Part shown: piece after piece, positions 9,056-17,326 of the stretch
How positions within the stretch are numbered: the stretch's first letter is position 1
Layout: every line of letters begins with the position of its first letter
Origin: Oscillatoria sp. SIO1A7
GTDB taxonomy: Bacteria > Cyanobacteriota > Cyanobacteriia > Cyanobacteriales > Laspinemataceae
Direction: 5' to 3'
Assembly: GCA_010672965.1 (NCBI GenBank)
Contig: JAAHFN010000023.1
Span: 62,001 to 126,000 of the forward strand
Length of the DNA stretch: 64,000 bases
Notes under the pieces: model-generated
Databases searched by the model: none
What the model was told of the DNA's origin: nothing
Seen by the model: only the letters and a program-made list of their open reading frames with translations
Translations under genes and position numbers: made by a program

Positions 9056-9598
9056 ATGATTGTGGATGAGCTACAGTATCGAGTCACCCAAGAGCGGACA
9101 GAAGGGTTCAAACGAGCTTTGGCTATGCTGCACAAACCGGACAACGAAACTAAGAAGACTAAGCCCGATTTGTGGCAACTCCATGTAGATGCAGTTCAAA
9201 GCGGGATAGACGACTTTACTGCTCAAATGCGAGCTTACGAAGAGCTTATCAATAGGAAGCCCGGTCAAACTATGGCCTTTGAAGTGGATTCGGTAAAGGA
9301 AATAGCGCGGGCTCTAACTAAGGCACGAATTGCGGCGGGTATAAGTCAGAAAGAACTGGCAGAAGAGCTGGGAATTGAAGAAGAAGAACTCAAGCTATAT
9401 GAAGATAGGCAGTACGAACACGCGCCCTTTATTAAGTTAGTAGAAGCGAGTCGGATACTGGGTTTGAAGTTCCAGCAAAGCGCTATGGTAGAAGTCGGGG
9501 ATGTAGAATTAGGAGAGTGGAGGATCGATTTTATGGGCGATGATGTTACGAGGGATGCGATGGGCGATGATGTTACGAAGGATGCGATCGCTGTTTAA
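9056..9598 (+). CDS. XRE/HTH-domain protein, probable orphan antitoxin-type regulator
   Basis: This 180-residue protein has an N-terminal helical region (about 1-80: ELQYRVTQERTEGFKRAL onwards) and a helix-turn-helix at about 88-140 (ALTKARIAAGISQKELAEEL, then GIEEEELKLYE). The C-terminal tail contains two tandem copies of a MGDDVT.DA unit encoded by a 24-bp direct repeat. The ATG at 9056 is preferred because GAGGTGG lies five bases upstream; an in-frame GTG at 9047 has no such site. Proteins of this build are commonly encoded beside DUF6932 genes and are thought to act as the antitoxin/autorepressor. Here the partner is reduced to a stub at 8873-8971, so the gene may be an orphan. The DNA target is unknown. 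Confidence 0.75.
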   Translation: MIVDELQYRVTQERTEGFKRALAMLHKPDNETKKTKPDLWQLHVDAVQSGIDDFTAQMRAYEELINRKPGQTMAFEVDSVKEIARALTKARIAAGISQKELAEELGIEEEELKLYEDRQYEHAPFIKLVEASRILGLKFQQSAMVEVGDVELGEWRIDFMGDDVTRDAMGDDVTKDAIAV

Positions 9599-9862
9599 AC
9601 GAAAAAAACGCCAGAAACCCGGGCGGCAAAAAAACGTTTTTCTTAGATGTGACAAATGATTTAGACGCACTAAGCCTTAAAAAAAAGATCTCATCATATT
9701 GATATTTTGTAATTGTTAACTAGGGTTTTGAGGTCTAGATAACACCGCTGCAAAAAAAGATTGACTTGAAGCAGAGAATGCCTTGGTGCGAGTTAAAATT
9801 AGAAAAAATTCTCAACTTACCCTAAGTGAGTGTAGAATTTGGTTTCAAGCCCAAGCCTACAA
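9599..9862. other. Intergenic, no gene seen
   Basis: A/T-rich spacer. A short CGCC...GGCG stem with A-runs on either side near 9609-9640 could be a weak terminator of the HTH gene. Nothing else is apparent. Confidence 0.4.
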
Positions 9863-10855
9863 ATGCGCTATTCCCTTTTAAGCCGATTTCGCGGAGCCCT
9901 GTTAGGAGCAGCGATCGCAGCTAGCCTTGGCGATCGCTCCCTAAATGCCGCTGTTAAATCCGTACAAACCCAGAATATAGAAAGCCAAAGCGGGGAGCCT
10001 CAAGCCCAAAAAAGCTGGATCTATTACCCGATCGCTAGTGCCGAAAGCTTAATTCGCTGCCGCGATTTAGACCTAAGCGATTGGCGCGATCGTATAGACG
10101 ATACAGGCACGGGTAAGCCCGAGATTTTCCTAGAGAGAGGCTCTTGCATCGCAGCATTGGCCATCTTGCCGATAATTTTGTTTTACCACGAAAACAAACG
10201 ACTATTGCTAGAAAAAATAGAAGAGGCAGCCTCCGTATGGCCGGAACTAGGAGAATTTACTGATGGAATGCTCATCTGGGGATACGCCATATCTCAATTA
10301 CTCCAAGAAAAACCAGGCCGGGTCGAAGAATTTCCTAAAAGTTTAATAGATATCGTGCTTTCTGGGATCGGCACAAAAGCTAGAAAAGCCGATGGCCAAA
10401 TCCAAGCCCTAGATAAAATAGAAAAACTCTGCCAACAAGGTGTTAGTCTGAAAACTGCGGTAAACGAGTTGACTGCTGGCAGCTCTGGTTATATGACCTC
10501 TATTGCCTTGGCCTTTTACTGCTTCCTCAGCACCCGAGAAGATTTTCGTCTTTCTGTACTTAGGGCAGCGCGGACCGATAAAGATACTCTGCTAACCTGC
10601 ATATTAACAGGGGCATTATCTGGAGCTTATAACAGTACGGCGGGAATCTCGTTGTCATGGCAGATGAGCAGATATGCTTCAGTACAAGAGCCAGTACAAG
10701 AAATGGTCAAGCTGGGCGATCGCCTATTCGCTGCTTGGTCTGGAGCATACGATCTAGAGAATATCCCCCTGGCAATTGATAAAGTTGCAGTAGCAGTACC
10801 GAATGCTATTCGCCCTCTGGAAGGAACCCAGGGCAGTGGAGGTGAAGCTGCGTAA
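9863..10855 (+). CDS. ADP-ribosylglycohydrolase-like protein
   Basis: The N-terminus LLSRFRGALLGAAIAASLGDR resembles the FxGxxxGxAxGDAxG start of the ADP-ribosylglycohydrolase/DraG fold, whose enzymes remove ADP-ribose from proteins or small molecules. Further support comes from the helical all-alpha character and the RAARTDKDTLLTCILTGALSGAYNSTAGIS segment near residue 230-260. That segment corresponds to the family's (G)xDxDTxAAxxGxxxGAxxG metal-binding motif, with DKDT in the expected place. The N-terminal metal ligands (usually GDA(L/M)G followed by TDDT) are poorly kept, so activity may be lost or altered. The ATG at 9863 is chosen; the longer frame would start at a TTG. It stands alone on the plus strand. 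Confidence 0.6.
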   Translation: MRYSLLSRFRGALLGAAIAASLGDRSLNAAVKSVQTQNIESQSGEPQAQKSWIYYPIASAESLIRCRDLDLSDWRDRIDDTGTGKPEIFLERGSCIAALAILPIILFYHENKRLLLEKIEEAASVWPELGEFTDGMLIWGYAISQLLQEKPGRVEEFPKSLIDIVLSGIGTKARKADGQIQALDKIEKLCQQGVSLKTAVNELTAGSSGYMTSIALAFYCFLSTREDFRLSVLRAARTDKDTLLTCILTGALSGAYNSTAGISLSWQMSRYASVQEPVQEMVKLGDRLFAAWSGAYDLENIPLAIDKVAVAVPNAIRPLEGTQGSGGEAA

Positions 10856-11136
10856 ATTACTGAGAATATCGCTTCAGCACCACAGGCTTAGCGTGATTTC
10901 CGAACCATCTGTGTGGCTGACAACCAATCTAGCGCTCTGTTTTGTGGCAATGACCCTCTAGACTTACTAGGCTTATGGTGTCCAACTTATTTTTTCTTGC
11001 TTCAAATCGATACGGAAGGTCGGTACCCATTTAATAGATGGAGCGGGATCGGTATTTTGCAGTGCATCTTATAATGATGCCTATATCAGTTTCGCGCTCG
11101 GATACCTTCGGAATTTCGTCTGGAAGTGCTTTCACT

Positions 11137-13650
11137 ATGAAAAGTATTCAGTCGCTCGCAGAGCATCTAGAACAATGGCAGCGAGTTTGGTTCAAATACA
11201 CTAGGCAAAAGCTCTCCAGTCATCTTGGGGAACCGAGAGCGGCGGATACTCCGCATAAATCCCAGGAGCTGGACCAATTGCAGTCAGAAACCCGTTATAG
11301 TCTTGGCAAGGCAAAAGAGAAATCCCCAAGAAGTGGCAAAGGGCGATCGCCCCTTTCCCTAGTTGTCGCGGTAGTTTGCCTGACAGGGGCGATCGGTAAC
11401 CGTTTCTGGGACCAACCGCAACTGAATGTGGGTACGATAGCTCCTAGAACCATATTTGCACCATCCTCGGCCAGGATTCTAGATGAAAAAACCACTGAGG
11501 AAAATCGGGAAAAAGCTCGAATCGGCTCTATATCCTTATTAAAAATAGACAGCCAGGTCAACGCAGAAATAGAGAAAGACCTACAGCGCGCTCTGGCAAG
11601 CGGCGATCGCCTGCGAGAAATAGCAGGACCACTTCCTTTTGCGGATACCTCGATCCTATCCCAGGAAACTCAGCTTTATGTCCGTCAGGCCCGCCCGTGG
11701 GAATGGCTGGCAATTATAACAGCCGCCAAAAACGACGGGATCGCTCCCACTACCTCATCCAACTCCTCCAAATTGCCGTGGGGAGGATGGGCCGTGAAAA
11801 ATCGCCTGTTAACAGAATCAGGACTTCAAGCAGTTCGAGAACTGCAAGCCTATCGCTTAAAAACGGATAATACAAATTTATATTCCCTTCTAGAAAGAAT
11901 CGAGCAAGCTCGCTCGGATTATTTCCAGACAATACAAGAGCTGCTAGCACCATCGATCGCAAACTCTGAAAGCTTCTACGGATTTGGCTTTTTGAAGATG
12001 TCGGATCTGGAGTGGCAAGAAGCAAAAAAAGGAATCAAGTTTTCTACAGATACTATCCTGACTCAAGGCATCCCTCCAGGACTGCCTAAAACAAATATAG
12101 AAAATGCTGTCAGAAAGCAGGTCAGAGCCGCCGTGCCAGAATCTGCTTGGTCCCTGGCTAGAGAGATTCTTTTGGATGTCTTGGAGCCGAATCTGGAAAA
12201 AGACCAAGAAGCAACCCGCCTGCGGGCGCAACAAGCGGCAGAGGCAGTAGAACCCGTTTATGCCAGTATTGAGGCCGGAGAGGCGATAGTCCAGAAGCAG
12301 GAGAAAATCTCTCAGGCTAATTTTGTCTTGCTGGATCATTTCGGCTTAAGCAAGCGAGGCACGAACTGGGACGGATTGTTTGGCTTAGGAGCTGCCGTTA
12401 GCATAGCGGTAGCGATTTTTTGGCTTGTGGAACGGAACGCTTCCTCGACTCTGCGACGGCGCGATCGCTTATTGGTATTGCTACTAACCCTGACTGCACC
12501 TTTATCTATAGTCTTGGGAATGCCGATCGCCAGCTTGCCCGCTATTGGCTTATTAGTAGGTAGCTACTACGGTTCTTCTTTAGGCGCCACCGTCATAACT
12601 CTATTGGCCATACTCCTGCCGATTGGCATGGAAATTGAATTGGCCTATCTACTTGGTAGCGCTACAGGGGGCCTGATTGGAGGGATAGCCGCTGCAAAAA
12701 TGCGATCGCGGGAAGAACTGGCGTTGTTGGGGGTCTGTGTCGGATTAGGCCAAGGCATCATTTATCTAATCGCAACCCTAATTATTAGTGCCAATGCCGG
12801 TTCTGTTTGGTACGGCCTTCTCGGAGCCGCTGCCTTACAAGGGTTGGGCGGCTTGGCTTGGAGCATAGTCGCCCTGGGTCTGAGTCCTTATCTGGAACAT
12901 CTATTCGACCTAATAGTGCCGATCCGCCTTGCCGAGCTATCTAACCCCAACCGTCCCCTGCTCAAACGGCTTGGTGCCGAAGCTCCCGGCACTTTCCAAC
13001 ACACTCTATTCGTAGCTAGTTTGGCAGAAGCCGCCGCTAAAGAACTTGGATGCAATGTAGAACTGGTCCGAGCTGGCACCCTCTACCACGATATTGGCAA
13101 AATGCACGACCCATTAGGATTTATAGAAAATCAAATGGGCGGACCTAACAAGCACGATCGAATTGACGACCCTTGGCAAAGCGTGGAAATTATCAAAAAA
13201 CACGTTACTCAAGGGTTGGTTATGGCTAAAAAGCATCGCTTACCCAAGGCAATACAAGCTTTTATCCCAGAACACCAGGGAACTATGCTCGTTGCTTATT
13301 TCTACCACCAAGCCCAGCAGCAAGCCATAGCAAAGGGACTTCCTCCAGTACCAGAGTCCGATTTCCGCTACGATGGACCAATTCCTCAGTCCCGGGAAAC
13401 TGGAATTGTAATGCTGGCAGACTCCTGCGAGGCAGCGTTGCGAAGCCTCAAGGATGTTACTCCAGAAGAAGCTCTCAATATGGTTAATAAAATTCTCCGC
13501 GCTCGCTGGCAAGATGGCCAACTGGTCGATTCCTGTCTAAAACGCGAAGATATGCCTAAAATTGCCGCTATTTTTGTCAGAATCTGGCAACAGTACAACC
13601 ACAAGCGCATTGCCTATCCCAAAGCAGCGCTCCAACCAAAAAATTCATAA
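11137..13650 (+). CDS. 7TM-HD (PgpH-type) membrane phosphodiesterase
   Basis: This large membrane protein has the 7TMR-HD build. It has an N-terminal anchor (LSLVVAVVCLTGAIGNRFW), an extracytoplasmic region of about 300 residues (7TMR-HDED type), and seven hydrophobic helices from about residue 410 to 610. The cytoplasmic HD domain carries HTLFVASLAEAAAKELG, then RAGTLYHDIGKMHDP (HD pair near residue 650) and HVTQGLVMAKKHRLP. PgpH-type members hydrolyse cyclic di-AMP, linking second-messenger level to osmotic or potassium control; the substrate here is inferred. The frame is open from 11038, but the ATG at 11137 (GGAAG upstream) better fits the short basic N-terminus expected. If the upstream ATG is used, 33 residues are added. 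Confidence 0.88.
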   Translation: MKSIQSLAEHLEQWQRVWFKYTRQKLSSHLGEPRAADTPHKSQELDQLQSETRYSLGKAKEKSPRSGKGRSPLSLVVAVVCLTGAIGNRFWDQPQLNVGTIAPRTIFAPSSARILDEKTTEENREKARIGSISLLKIDSQVNAEIEKDLQRALASGDRLREIAGPLPFADTSILSQETQLYVRQARPWEWLAIITAAKNDGIAPTTSSNSSKLPWGGWAVKNRLLTESGLQAVRELQAYRLKTDNTNLYSLLERIEQARSDYFQTIQELLAPSIANSESFYGFGFLKMSDLEWQEAKKGIKFSTDTILTQGIPPGLPKTNIENAVRKQVRAAVPESAWSLAREILLDVLEPNLEKDQEATRLRAQQAAEAVEPVYASIEAGEAIVQKQEKISQANFVLLDHFGLSKRGTNWDGLFGLGAAVSIAVAIFWLVERNASSTLRRRDRLLVLLLTLTAPLSIVLGMPIASLPAIGLLVGSYYGSSLGATVITLLAILLPIGMEIELAYLLGSATGGLIGGIAAAKMRSREELALLGVCVGLGQGIIYLIATLIISANAGSVWYGLLGAAALQGLGGLAWSIVALGLSPYLEHLFDLIVPIRLAELSNPNRPLLKRLGAEAPGTFQHTLFVASLAEAAAKELGCNVELVRAGTLYHDIGKMHDPLGFIENQMGGPNKHDRIDDPWQSVEIIKKHVTQGLVMAKKHRLPKAIQAFIPEHQGTMLVAYFYHQAQQQAIAKGLPPVPESDFRYDGPIPQSRETGIVMLADSCEAALRSLKDVTPEEALNMVNKILRARWQDGQLVDSCLKREDMPKIAAIFVRIWQQYNHKRIAYPKAALQPKNS

Positions 13651-13654
13651 TATA

Positions 13655-13766
13655 ATATAGCAGTCAGCAGTCAGCAGTCAGCAGTAGGGGCGAATGGCAT
13701 TCGCCCCCGTTCGCCCCCGTTCGCCCCCATTCGCCCTCCGTTCGCCCGGGCGAATTGCCATTCGCC
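13655..13766. repeat. AGCAGTC tandem repeat and GGGGGCGAATGGC inverted repeat
   Basis: Tandem GCAGTCA heptamers (13658-13684) are followed by GGGGCGAATGGCATTCGCCCC-type units and three CGTTCGCCCC copies. The end (GGGCGAATTGCCATTCGCCCC) repeats the beginning in inverted form. The cluster sits between two converging genes and may serve as a bidirectional terminator. Confidence 0.7.
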
Positions 13767-13767
13767 C

Positions 13768-14388
13768 CTACAGGCTCCCGCGCGGAGCTACGTTCGAGGG
13801 CAGAAACCCAGTCTCGGTGCAAACTTCTTGCAGCGGCCTATCCCAAGGATCGATAGGCAAATCGGGCAATCGGGCAAATTCAAATACTATGCCAATAGTT
13901 GGTTTATCGACCCACTCGGGAGAACTTAGCAATCGGTCGTAAAAGCCGCCACCATAACCCAATCGGTAGCCTCGCAGGTCGCAAGCTACTGCCGGAACGA
14001 GAATTAAATTCACTTCAGCAGGGGGGACTATTGGGGCATTCGGGTCGGGCTCTAATATTCCAAAAGCACCGGAAATTAGACTGTCTCCTGGCTGCCAATA
14101 ATGCCATACTAGCTTTTTGTCAACGCAACGCGGAAATCCCCAAGATTTTGTAGCGATTTGGGTTTCCGTTCTTGCTTCCGAGACAACTGTCGAGGATTTC
14201 TCTGCAAACAAGGGGCTGAGGTCGGGTTCTTGTCGAAAACTAAAATAAGCCAAGATTGTACTAGCACTAGCAAATAGAGGGGAAGATTCGATATGACTAC
14301 AGAGGCGATCGCTCTTCTGACTCCATTCTGCTGTGGAGAGGGATTTTCTTTTTTTTATAAGTAACCTGCGTAATTTTTTTTTGTCCAT
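13768..14388 (-). CDS. 5-Formyltetrahydrofolate cyclo-ligase
   Basis: This enzyme performs ATP-dependent conversion of 5-formyl-THF to 5,10-methenyl-THF. The N-terminus MDKKKLRRLLIKKRKSLS is the usual basic helix. The diagnostic C-terminal signature is RGYRLGYGGGFYDRLL, preceded by LILVPAVACD. The 206-residue size suits the family. The ATG at 14388 is chosen because homology begins at that Met; a longer open frame begins about 49 codons upstream, mostly in non-family sequence. The gene ends in the inverted-repeat cluster at 13655-13766, facing the HD protein gene. It likely supports the one-carbon pool used by GlyA. Confidence 0.92.
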   Translation of the reverse strand: MDKKKLRRLLIKKRKSLSTAEWSQKSDRLCSHIESSPLFASASTILAYFSFRQEPDLSPLFAEKSSTVVSEARTETQIATKSWGFPRCVDKKLVWHYWQPGDSLISGAFGILEPDPNAPIVPPAEVNLILVPAVACDLRGYRLGYGGGFYDRLLSSPEWVDKPTIGIVFEFARLPDLPIDPWDRPLQEVCTETGFLPSNVAPRGSL

Positions 14389-14549
14389 CTTTGAATTAGT
14401 GACAAGAGCGGTATCGGCGGTATCGTTAGCTCTAGAAACTCGAATCCTTCGTCCCTGTAAGATTTTCCAGCCTCCGAAGCGCTTCGCGGAAAATAGCATA
14501 AATTTTCCCAAAACCCCACACCCCACAACCCACACCCGCTTTTGTGGGG

Positions 14550-14999
14550 TTAACCTGCCTGCAATTCATCCAGCACCAACACCTGCAATTCTGTCACGCG
14601 CCCCAGCCGGCGATCGTTGGTCAACAATGCCTCGCACTCTGCCGCCAAAGCCACAGCCACCTGAAAAGCATCGGGTAATTCTATATTGTATTTCGCTCGT
14701 AGTTCGCCAGCGTGTTGTGCCATATTTTCGTCAATGGGCATAAAAGTAATATTATTAGTACGCACAATCAAGTTAGTGAATTGTTGTTGCAACTGAGATT
14801 GTTCCCAAATATAGGGATAAACTAGACACTCAGCTAAGGTTACTGGTGAAGTGACAGCTATTAATGACCCGTCATAAATTAGATCGAAGACAGGATCGAG
14901 AACTGCCCAATAGCGGCTATTTTCTTCAACATAGTAAATTACTGGTGCTGTATCAAGAAAAAGGTGCTTTACATTTTGCAGGCGATCGCTCAGGCTCAC
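14550..14999 (-). CDS. PIN-domain (VapC-type) ribonuclease toxin
   Basis: This 149-residue PIN-fold protein has the acidic residues expected for a metal-dependent RNase: Asp16 in HLFLDTAPVIYYVE, Glu in VTLAECLVYP, Asp in IELPDAFQVAVAL and NDRRLG near the end. It starts at a GTG (14999) that overlaps the antitoxin stop as GTGA, so translation is probably coupled. It pairs with the gene at 14996-15250 as a toxin-antitoxin operon. VapC-type toxins cleave tRNA or rRNA; the target cannot be predicted from this sequence. Confidence 0.88.
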   Translation of the reverse strand: MSLSDRLQNVKHLFLDTAPVIYYVEENSRYWAVLDPVFDLIYDGSLIAVTSPVTLAECLVYPYIWEQSQLQQQFTNLIVRTNNITFMPIDENMAQHAGELRAKYNIELPDAFQVAVALAAECEALLTNDRRLGRVTELQVLVLDELQAG

Positions 15000-15250
15000 T
15001 TTTGCTTCCTCGCTTCAATTTCCAGTTCGGGAAATTCCCCGCGCCGCATCCGGCTAACATATTCCTGTGCGTCCATACCCCCAAGTAGATTGGGCGCTAT
15101 ACCGCGAAATTCCTTTATATTGTGGCGCGGCTTCGGAGTAATCTCGCAATGCCTCACTCTTTGTGCCAGGTGAGCAATTAGCTGCAACTGCTGGTCCGGT
15201 TCGAGCTTGTCTGCCTGGGCCATCAAGTCATATAGTAATTTGTTAGACAT
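14996..15250 (-). CDS. Antitoxin partner of the PIN toxin
   Basis: This 84-residue protein starts at ATG 15250 and overlaps the toxin start by four bases. It begins MSNKLLYDLMAQADKLEPDQ followed by LQLIAHLAQRV, a helical region typical of small cyanobacterial VapB-like antitoxins. The C-terminal part (GGMDAQEYVSRMRRGEFPEL) is the segment expected to bind and block the toxin. No ribbon-helix-helix signature is clear. A diverged copy of its last ~28 codons lies upstream at 15290-15376. Confidence 0.8.
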   Translation of the reverse strand: MSNKLLYDLMAQADKLEPDQQLQLIAHLAQRVRHCEITPKPRHNIKEFRGIAPNLLGGMDAQEYVSRMRRGEFPELEIEARKQK

Positions 15251-15289
15251 TTTTTGACTTGGGTTATTACCTGTTTTATTATACTGACT

Positions 15290-15376
15290 GCTGTTTCCTC
15301 GCTTCAATTTCCAGTTCGGGAAATTCCCCGCGCCGCATCCGGCTAACATATTCCCGTGCGTCCATACCCCCAAAGG
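15290..15376 (-). pseudogene. Duplicated antitoxin 3' end
   Basis: About 80 bases repeat the 3' part of the antitoxin gene (compare 14999-15078) almost exactly. The minus strand reads MDAREYVSRMRRGEFPELEI EARKQ with a single Q-to-R change. There is no start region upstream, as the copy is abutted by a GGGGACAAG tandem repeat, so it is a relic of a duplicated or lost second antitoxin. Confidence 0.75.
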
Positions 15377-15440
15377 GGACAAGAGGGACAAGGGAACATG
15401 GGGACAAGGGGACATGGGGACATGGGGACAAGTCAAAAGT
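15376..15440. repeat. GGGGACATG / AAAAGTC tandem repeats
   Basis: Repeats of GGGGACAAG/GGGGACATG (15376-15430) run into four AGTCAAA heptamers. The same AGTCAAA unit reappears inverted as TTTTGACTT (15618-15645) on the other side of the short inverted-repeat element at 15504-15615. Confidence 0.75.
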
Positions 15441-15503
15441 CAAAAGTCAAAAGTCATTTATTGAAGAAACACTTCTCCGTTCGCCCGTTCGCGCTTCGTC
15501 ACT

Positions 15504-15615
15504 GTTATAGTCATTTCAATTAAGAATGAGACAGTTACGATCGCCCTAAATGTAGGGGCGATTTCGCGCTCTGGCCCCTATACCTTGTCTCGTTTTTATT
15601 TGAAATGACTATAAC
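15504..15615. mobile_element. MITE-like inverted-repeat element, 112 bp
   Basis: The ends are GTTATAGTCATTTCAA and its exact complement, with the homology continuing to about 30 bases with three mismatches (TAAGAATGAGACA against TAAAAACGAGACA). The centre holds a TGTAGGGGCGATTTCGCGC hairpin. It has no coding capacity. No obvious target duplication is visible. Confidence 0.7.
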
Positions 15616-15683
15616 CTTTGACTTTTGACTTTTGACTTTTGACTTCCAATGCCCAATGCCCCAATTCCGCTCTTCCCAATTCC

Positions 15684-16628
15684 CTACTTGGCATTCTCGC
15701 GATACCACTCAATCGTATTCTTGAGCCCTTGCCTGAAGTCCATTTCGGCGGTAAAACCAAAAGCTTTTTTAGCCCGTTCCGTATCCAAGCAGCGGCGGGG
15801 CTGGCCGTTCGGCTTATCGGTTTGCCAAATAATTTCTCCTTTAAATTCCATCAATTCGCAGATCAGTTCTACCAAATCGCGAATCGTAATTTCAGACCCA
15901 GTGCCCAGATTGACTGGTTCGGAGTCATTGTATTTTTGAGTTGCCATCACGATAGCCCGGGCGGCATCGGTGGAGTAAAGAAACTCGCGACTGGGACTGC
16001 CATCTCCCCAAGCTGGAAGGCTTTTTTCTCCTTGTTTTTGGGCTTGCCATACTTTGTGGATTAAAGCCGGAATAACATGAGAACTGCCCGGGTCGAAGTT
16101 GTCCTCGGGTCCATATAAATTAACTGGCAGCAAGAATACACCGTTAAAACCGTATTGTTGCCTATAGGATTGGAGCTGAACTAATAAAGCTTTTTTGGCA
16201 ATTCCATAAGGAGCGTTAGTTTCTTCGGGATAGCCGTTCCAGAGGTTTTCTTCTTTAAAAGGTATAGGGGTGAATTTGGGATAGGCGCAAATCGTACCGA
16301 CGCAGACAAATTTCTCGACTCCCGCTTGATAGGCTGAATGAATGAGTTGGGTACCCATCATCAGGTTGTCGTAGAACAATTCAGCGGGTTTTTCCCTATT
16401 GAGCCCAATTCCACCAACATGAGCTGCCAAGTGGATAATTATATCTTGGTTTTGGACGACTTGCTGGCAAGCATCCATTTGCCGCAGGTCATAGTCCTGC
16501 GATCGCGGCACTGTAATTTTTTCTGGAGTTGCCCCGGCTAATTTCAATTGTTCCAAAACTTGACGCCCTAAAAAACCCCCACCCCCCGTTACTAAAATCC
16601 GTTTTAATTTTAAATCTAAGCTACTCAT
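15684..16628 (-). CDS. fcl: GDP-L-fucose synthase
   Basis: This NADPH-dependent 3,5-epimerase/4-reductase makes GDP-L-fucose from GDP-4-keto-6-deoxymannose, the product of Gmd encoded about 700 bp away. The extended SDR fold is visible: ILVTGGGGFLGRQVLEQL (nucleotide-binding Gly motif), DIIIHLAAHVGGIG, a Ser in CVGTICAYPKF, and the catalytic NAPYGIAKKALL Tyr-xxx-Lys. LLPVNLYGPEDNFDP and PAWGDGSPSREFLY are family signatures. ATG 16628 is preferred (314 aa); a GTG four codons earlier adds MGQI. It is on the same strand as gmd but downstream of it, beyond a repeat-filled 700-bp gap. Confidence 0.95.
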   Translation of the reverse strand: MSSLDLKLKRILVTGGGGFLGRQVLEQLKLAGATPEKITVPRSQDYDLRQMDACQQVVQNQDIIIHLAAHVGGIGLNREKPAELFYDNLMMGTQLIHSAYQAGVEKFVCVGTICAYPKFTPIPFKEENLWNGYPEETNAPYGIAKKALLVQLQSYRQQYGFNGVFLLPVNLYGPEDNFDPGSSHVIPALIHKVWQAQKQGEKSLPAWGDGSPSREFLYSTDAARAIVMATQKYNDSEPVNLGTGSEITIRDLVELICELMEFKGEIIWQTDKPNGQPRRCLDTERAKKAFGFTAEMDFRQGLKNTIEWYRENAK

Positions 16629-16994
16629 TATTTGACCCACTTATCGTAAATTAAAATAACTTCACTACGCTAGCGTAGAGCTAGCAGCAATCTACTGATA
16701 AAATTGAGATAGTTTCATATTTCTTTCAGCTTGGGCTGCAATGCCCAGGCTACTAGCAAAATTAAGTAGCCTAGGATACTCATTGCACGCGCTACCGATA
16801 GAATTGAGATGCTTATTTAGATCGATATTTATAAAAAATATCTCTACAATAATCCCTGTATTTACGCTTTCTTGTCTGATAGACAGCTAAATATAGCTTA
16901 TGGTGCGGGATGCGCCTAGGGTGTCGATCTGCAAGGCTTATTCGTCGTTTTGACGGAAATCACAAAAACGATCGAAACCTACACCCTACACCCT

Positions 16995-17277
16995 GGGAGC
17001 ATTTCACTTTTGCAAGCAGTAGGTTGGGTTGAGGAACGAAACCCAACAAGGGGGCTACCGTTGGGTTTCGTTCCTGATGCTGTTGGCGAAATATTTCTTA
17101 ACATGCTGAAAGTGTAGATTTTGCGTTGGGTCCGTCAAGGAATGTCTTGTAGTTTTGTAACGCTATCGACGGCAAAATAAGGGTTTCGAGCGTTAACTTG
17201 TATTTCGCCAACAGCATCCGTTCCTCAACCCAACCTACGCAACCAAAAAGCTCGGATTACAAAATTGAAATGCTCCC
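16995..17277. repeat. Inverted-repeat element (GGGAGCATTTCA ends), split by insertion
   Basis: The ends GGGAGCATTTCACTTTTGCA and (complement) TTGAAATGCTCCC enclose GTAGGTTGGGTTGAGGAAC and its inverted partner GTTCCTCAACCCAACCTAC. The right half is interrupted by a 143-bp element at 17076-17218. Without it the unit would be about 133 bp. A related, uninterrupted stretch lies at 57265-57325. Confidence 0.75.
17076..17218. mobile_element. 143-bp MITE with 18-bp terminal inverted repeats and 7-bp target duplication
   Basis: The termini GATGCTGTTGGCGAAATA are perfect inverted repeats. The element is bracketed by CGTTCCT (17069-17075 and 17219-17225). The uninterrupted sequence GGGTTTCGTTCCTCAACCC exists at about 57269-57287, giving an empty-site comparison. 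It has no open frame, so it would need a transposase supplied in trans. Confidence 0.85.
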
Positions 17278-17326
17278 TACACCCTAAACCCTACACTCTA
17301 GGTTGCTTAAGTAGGCGCGATCGCAA

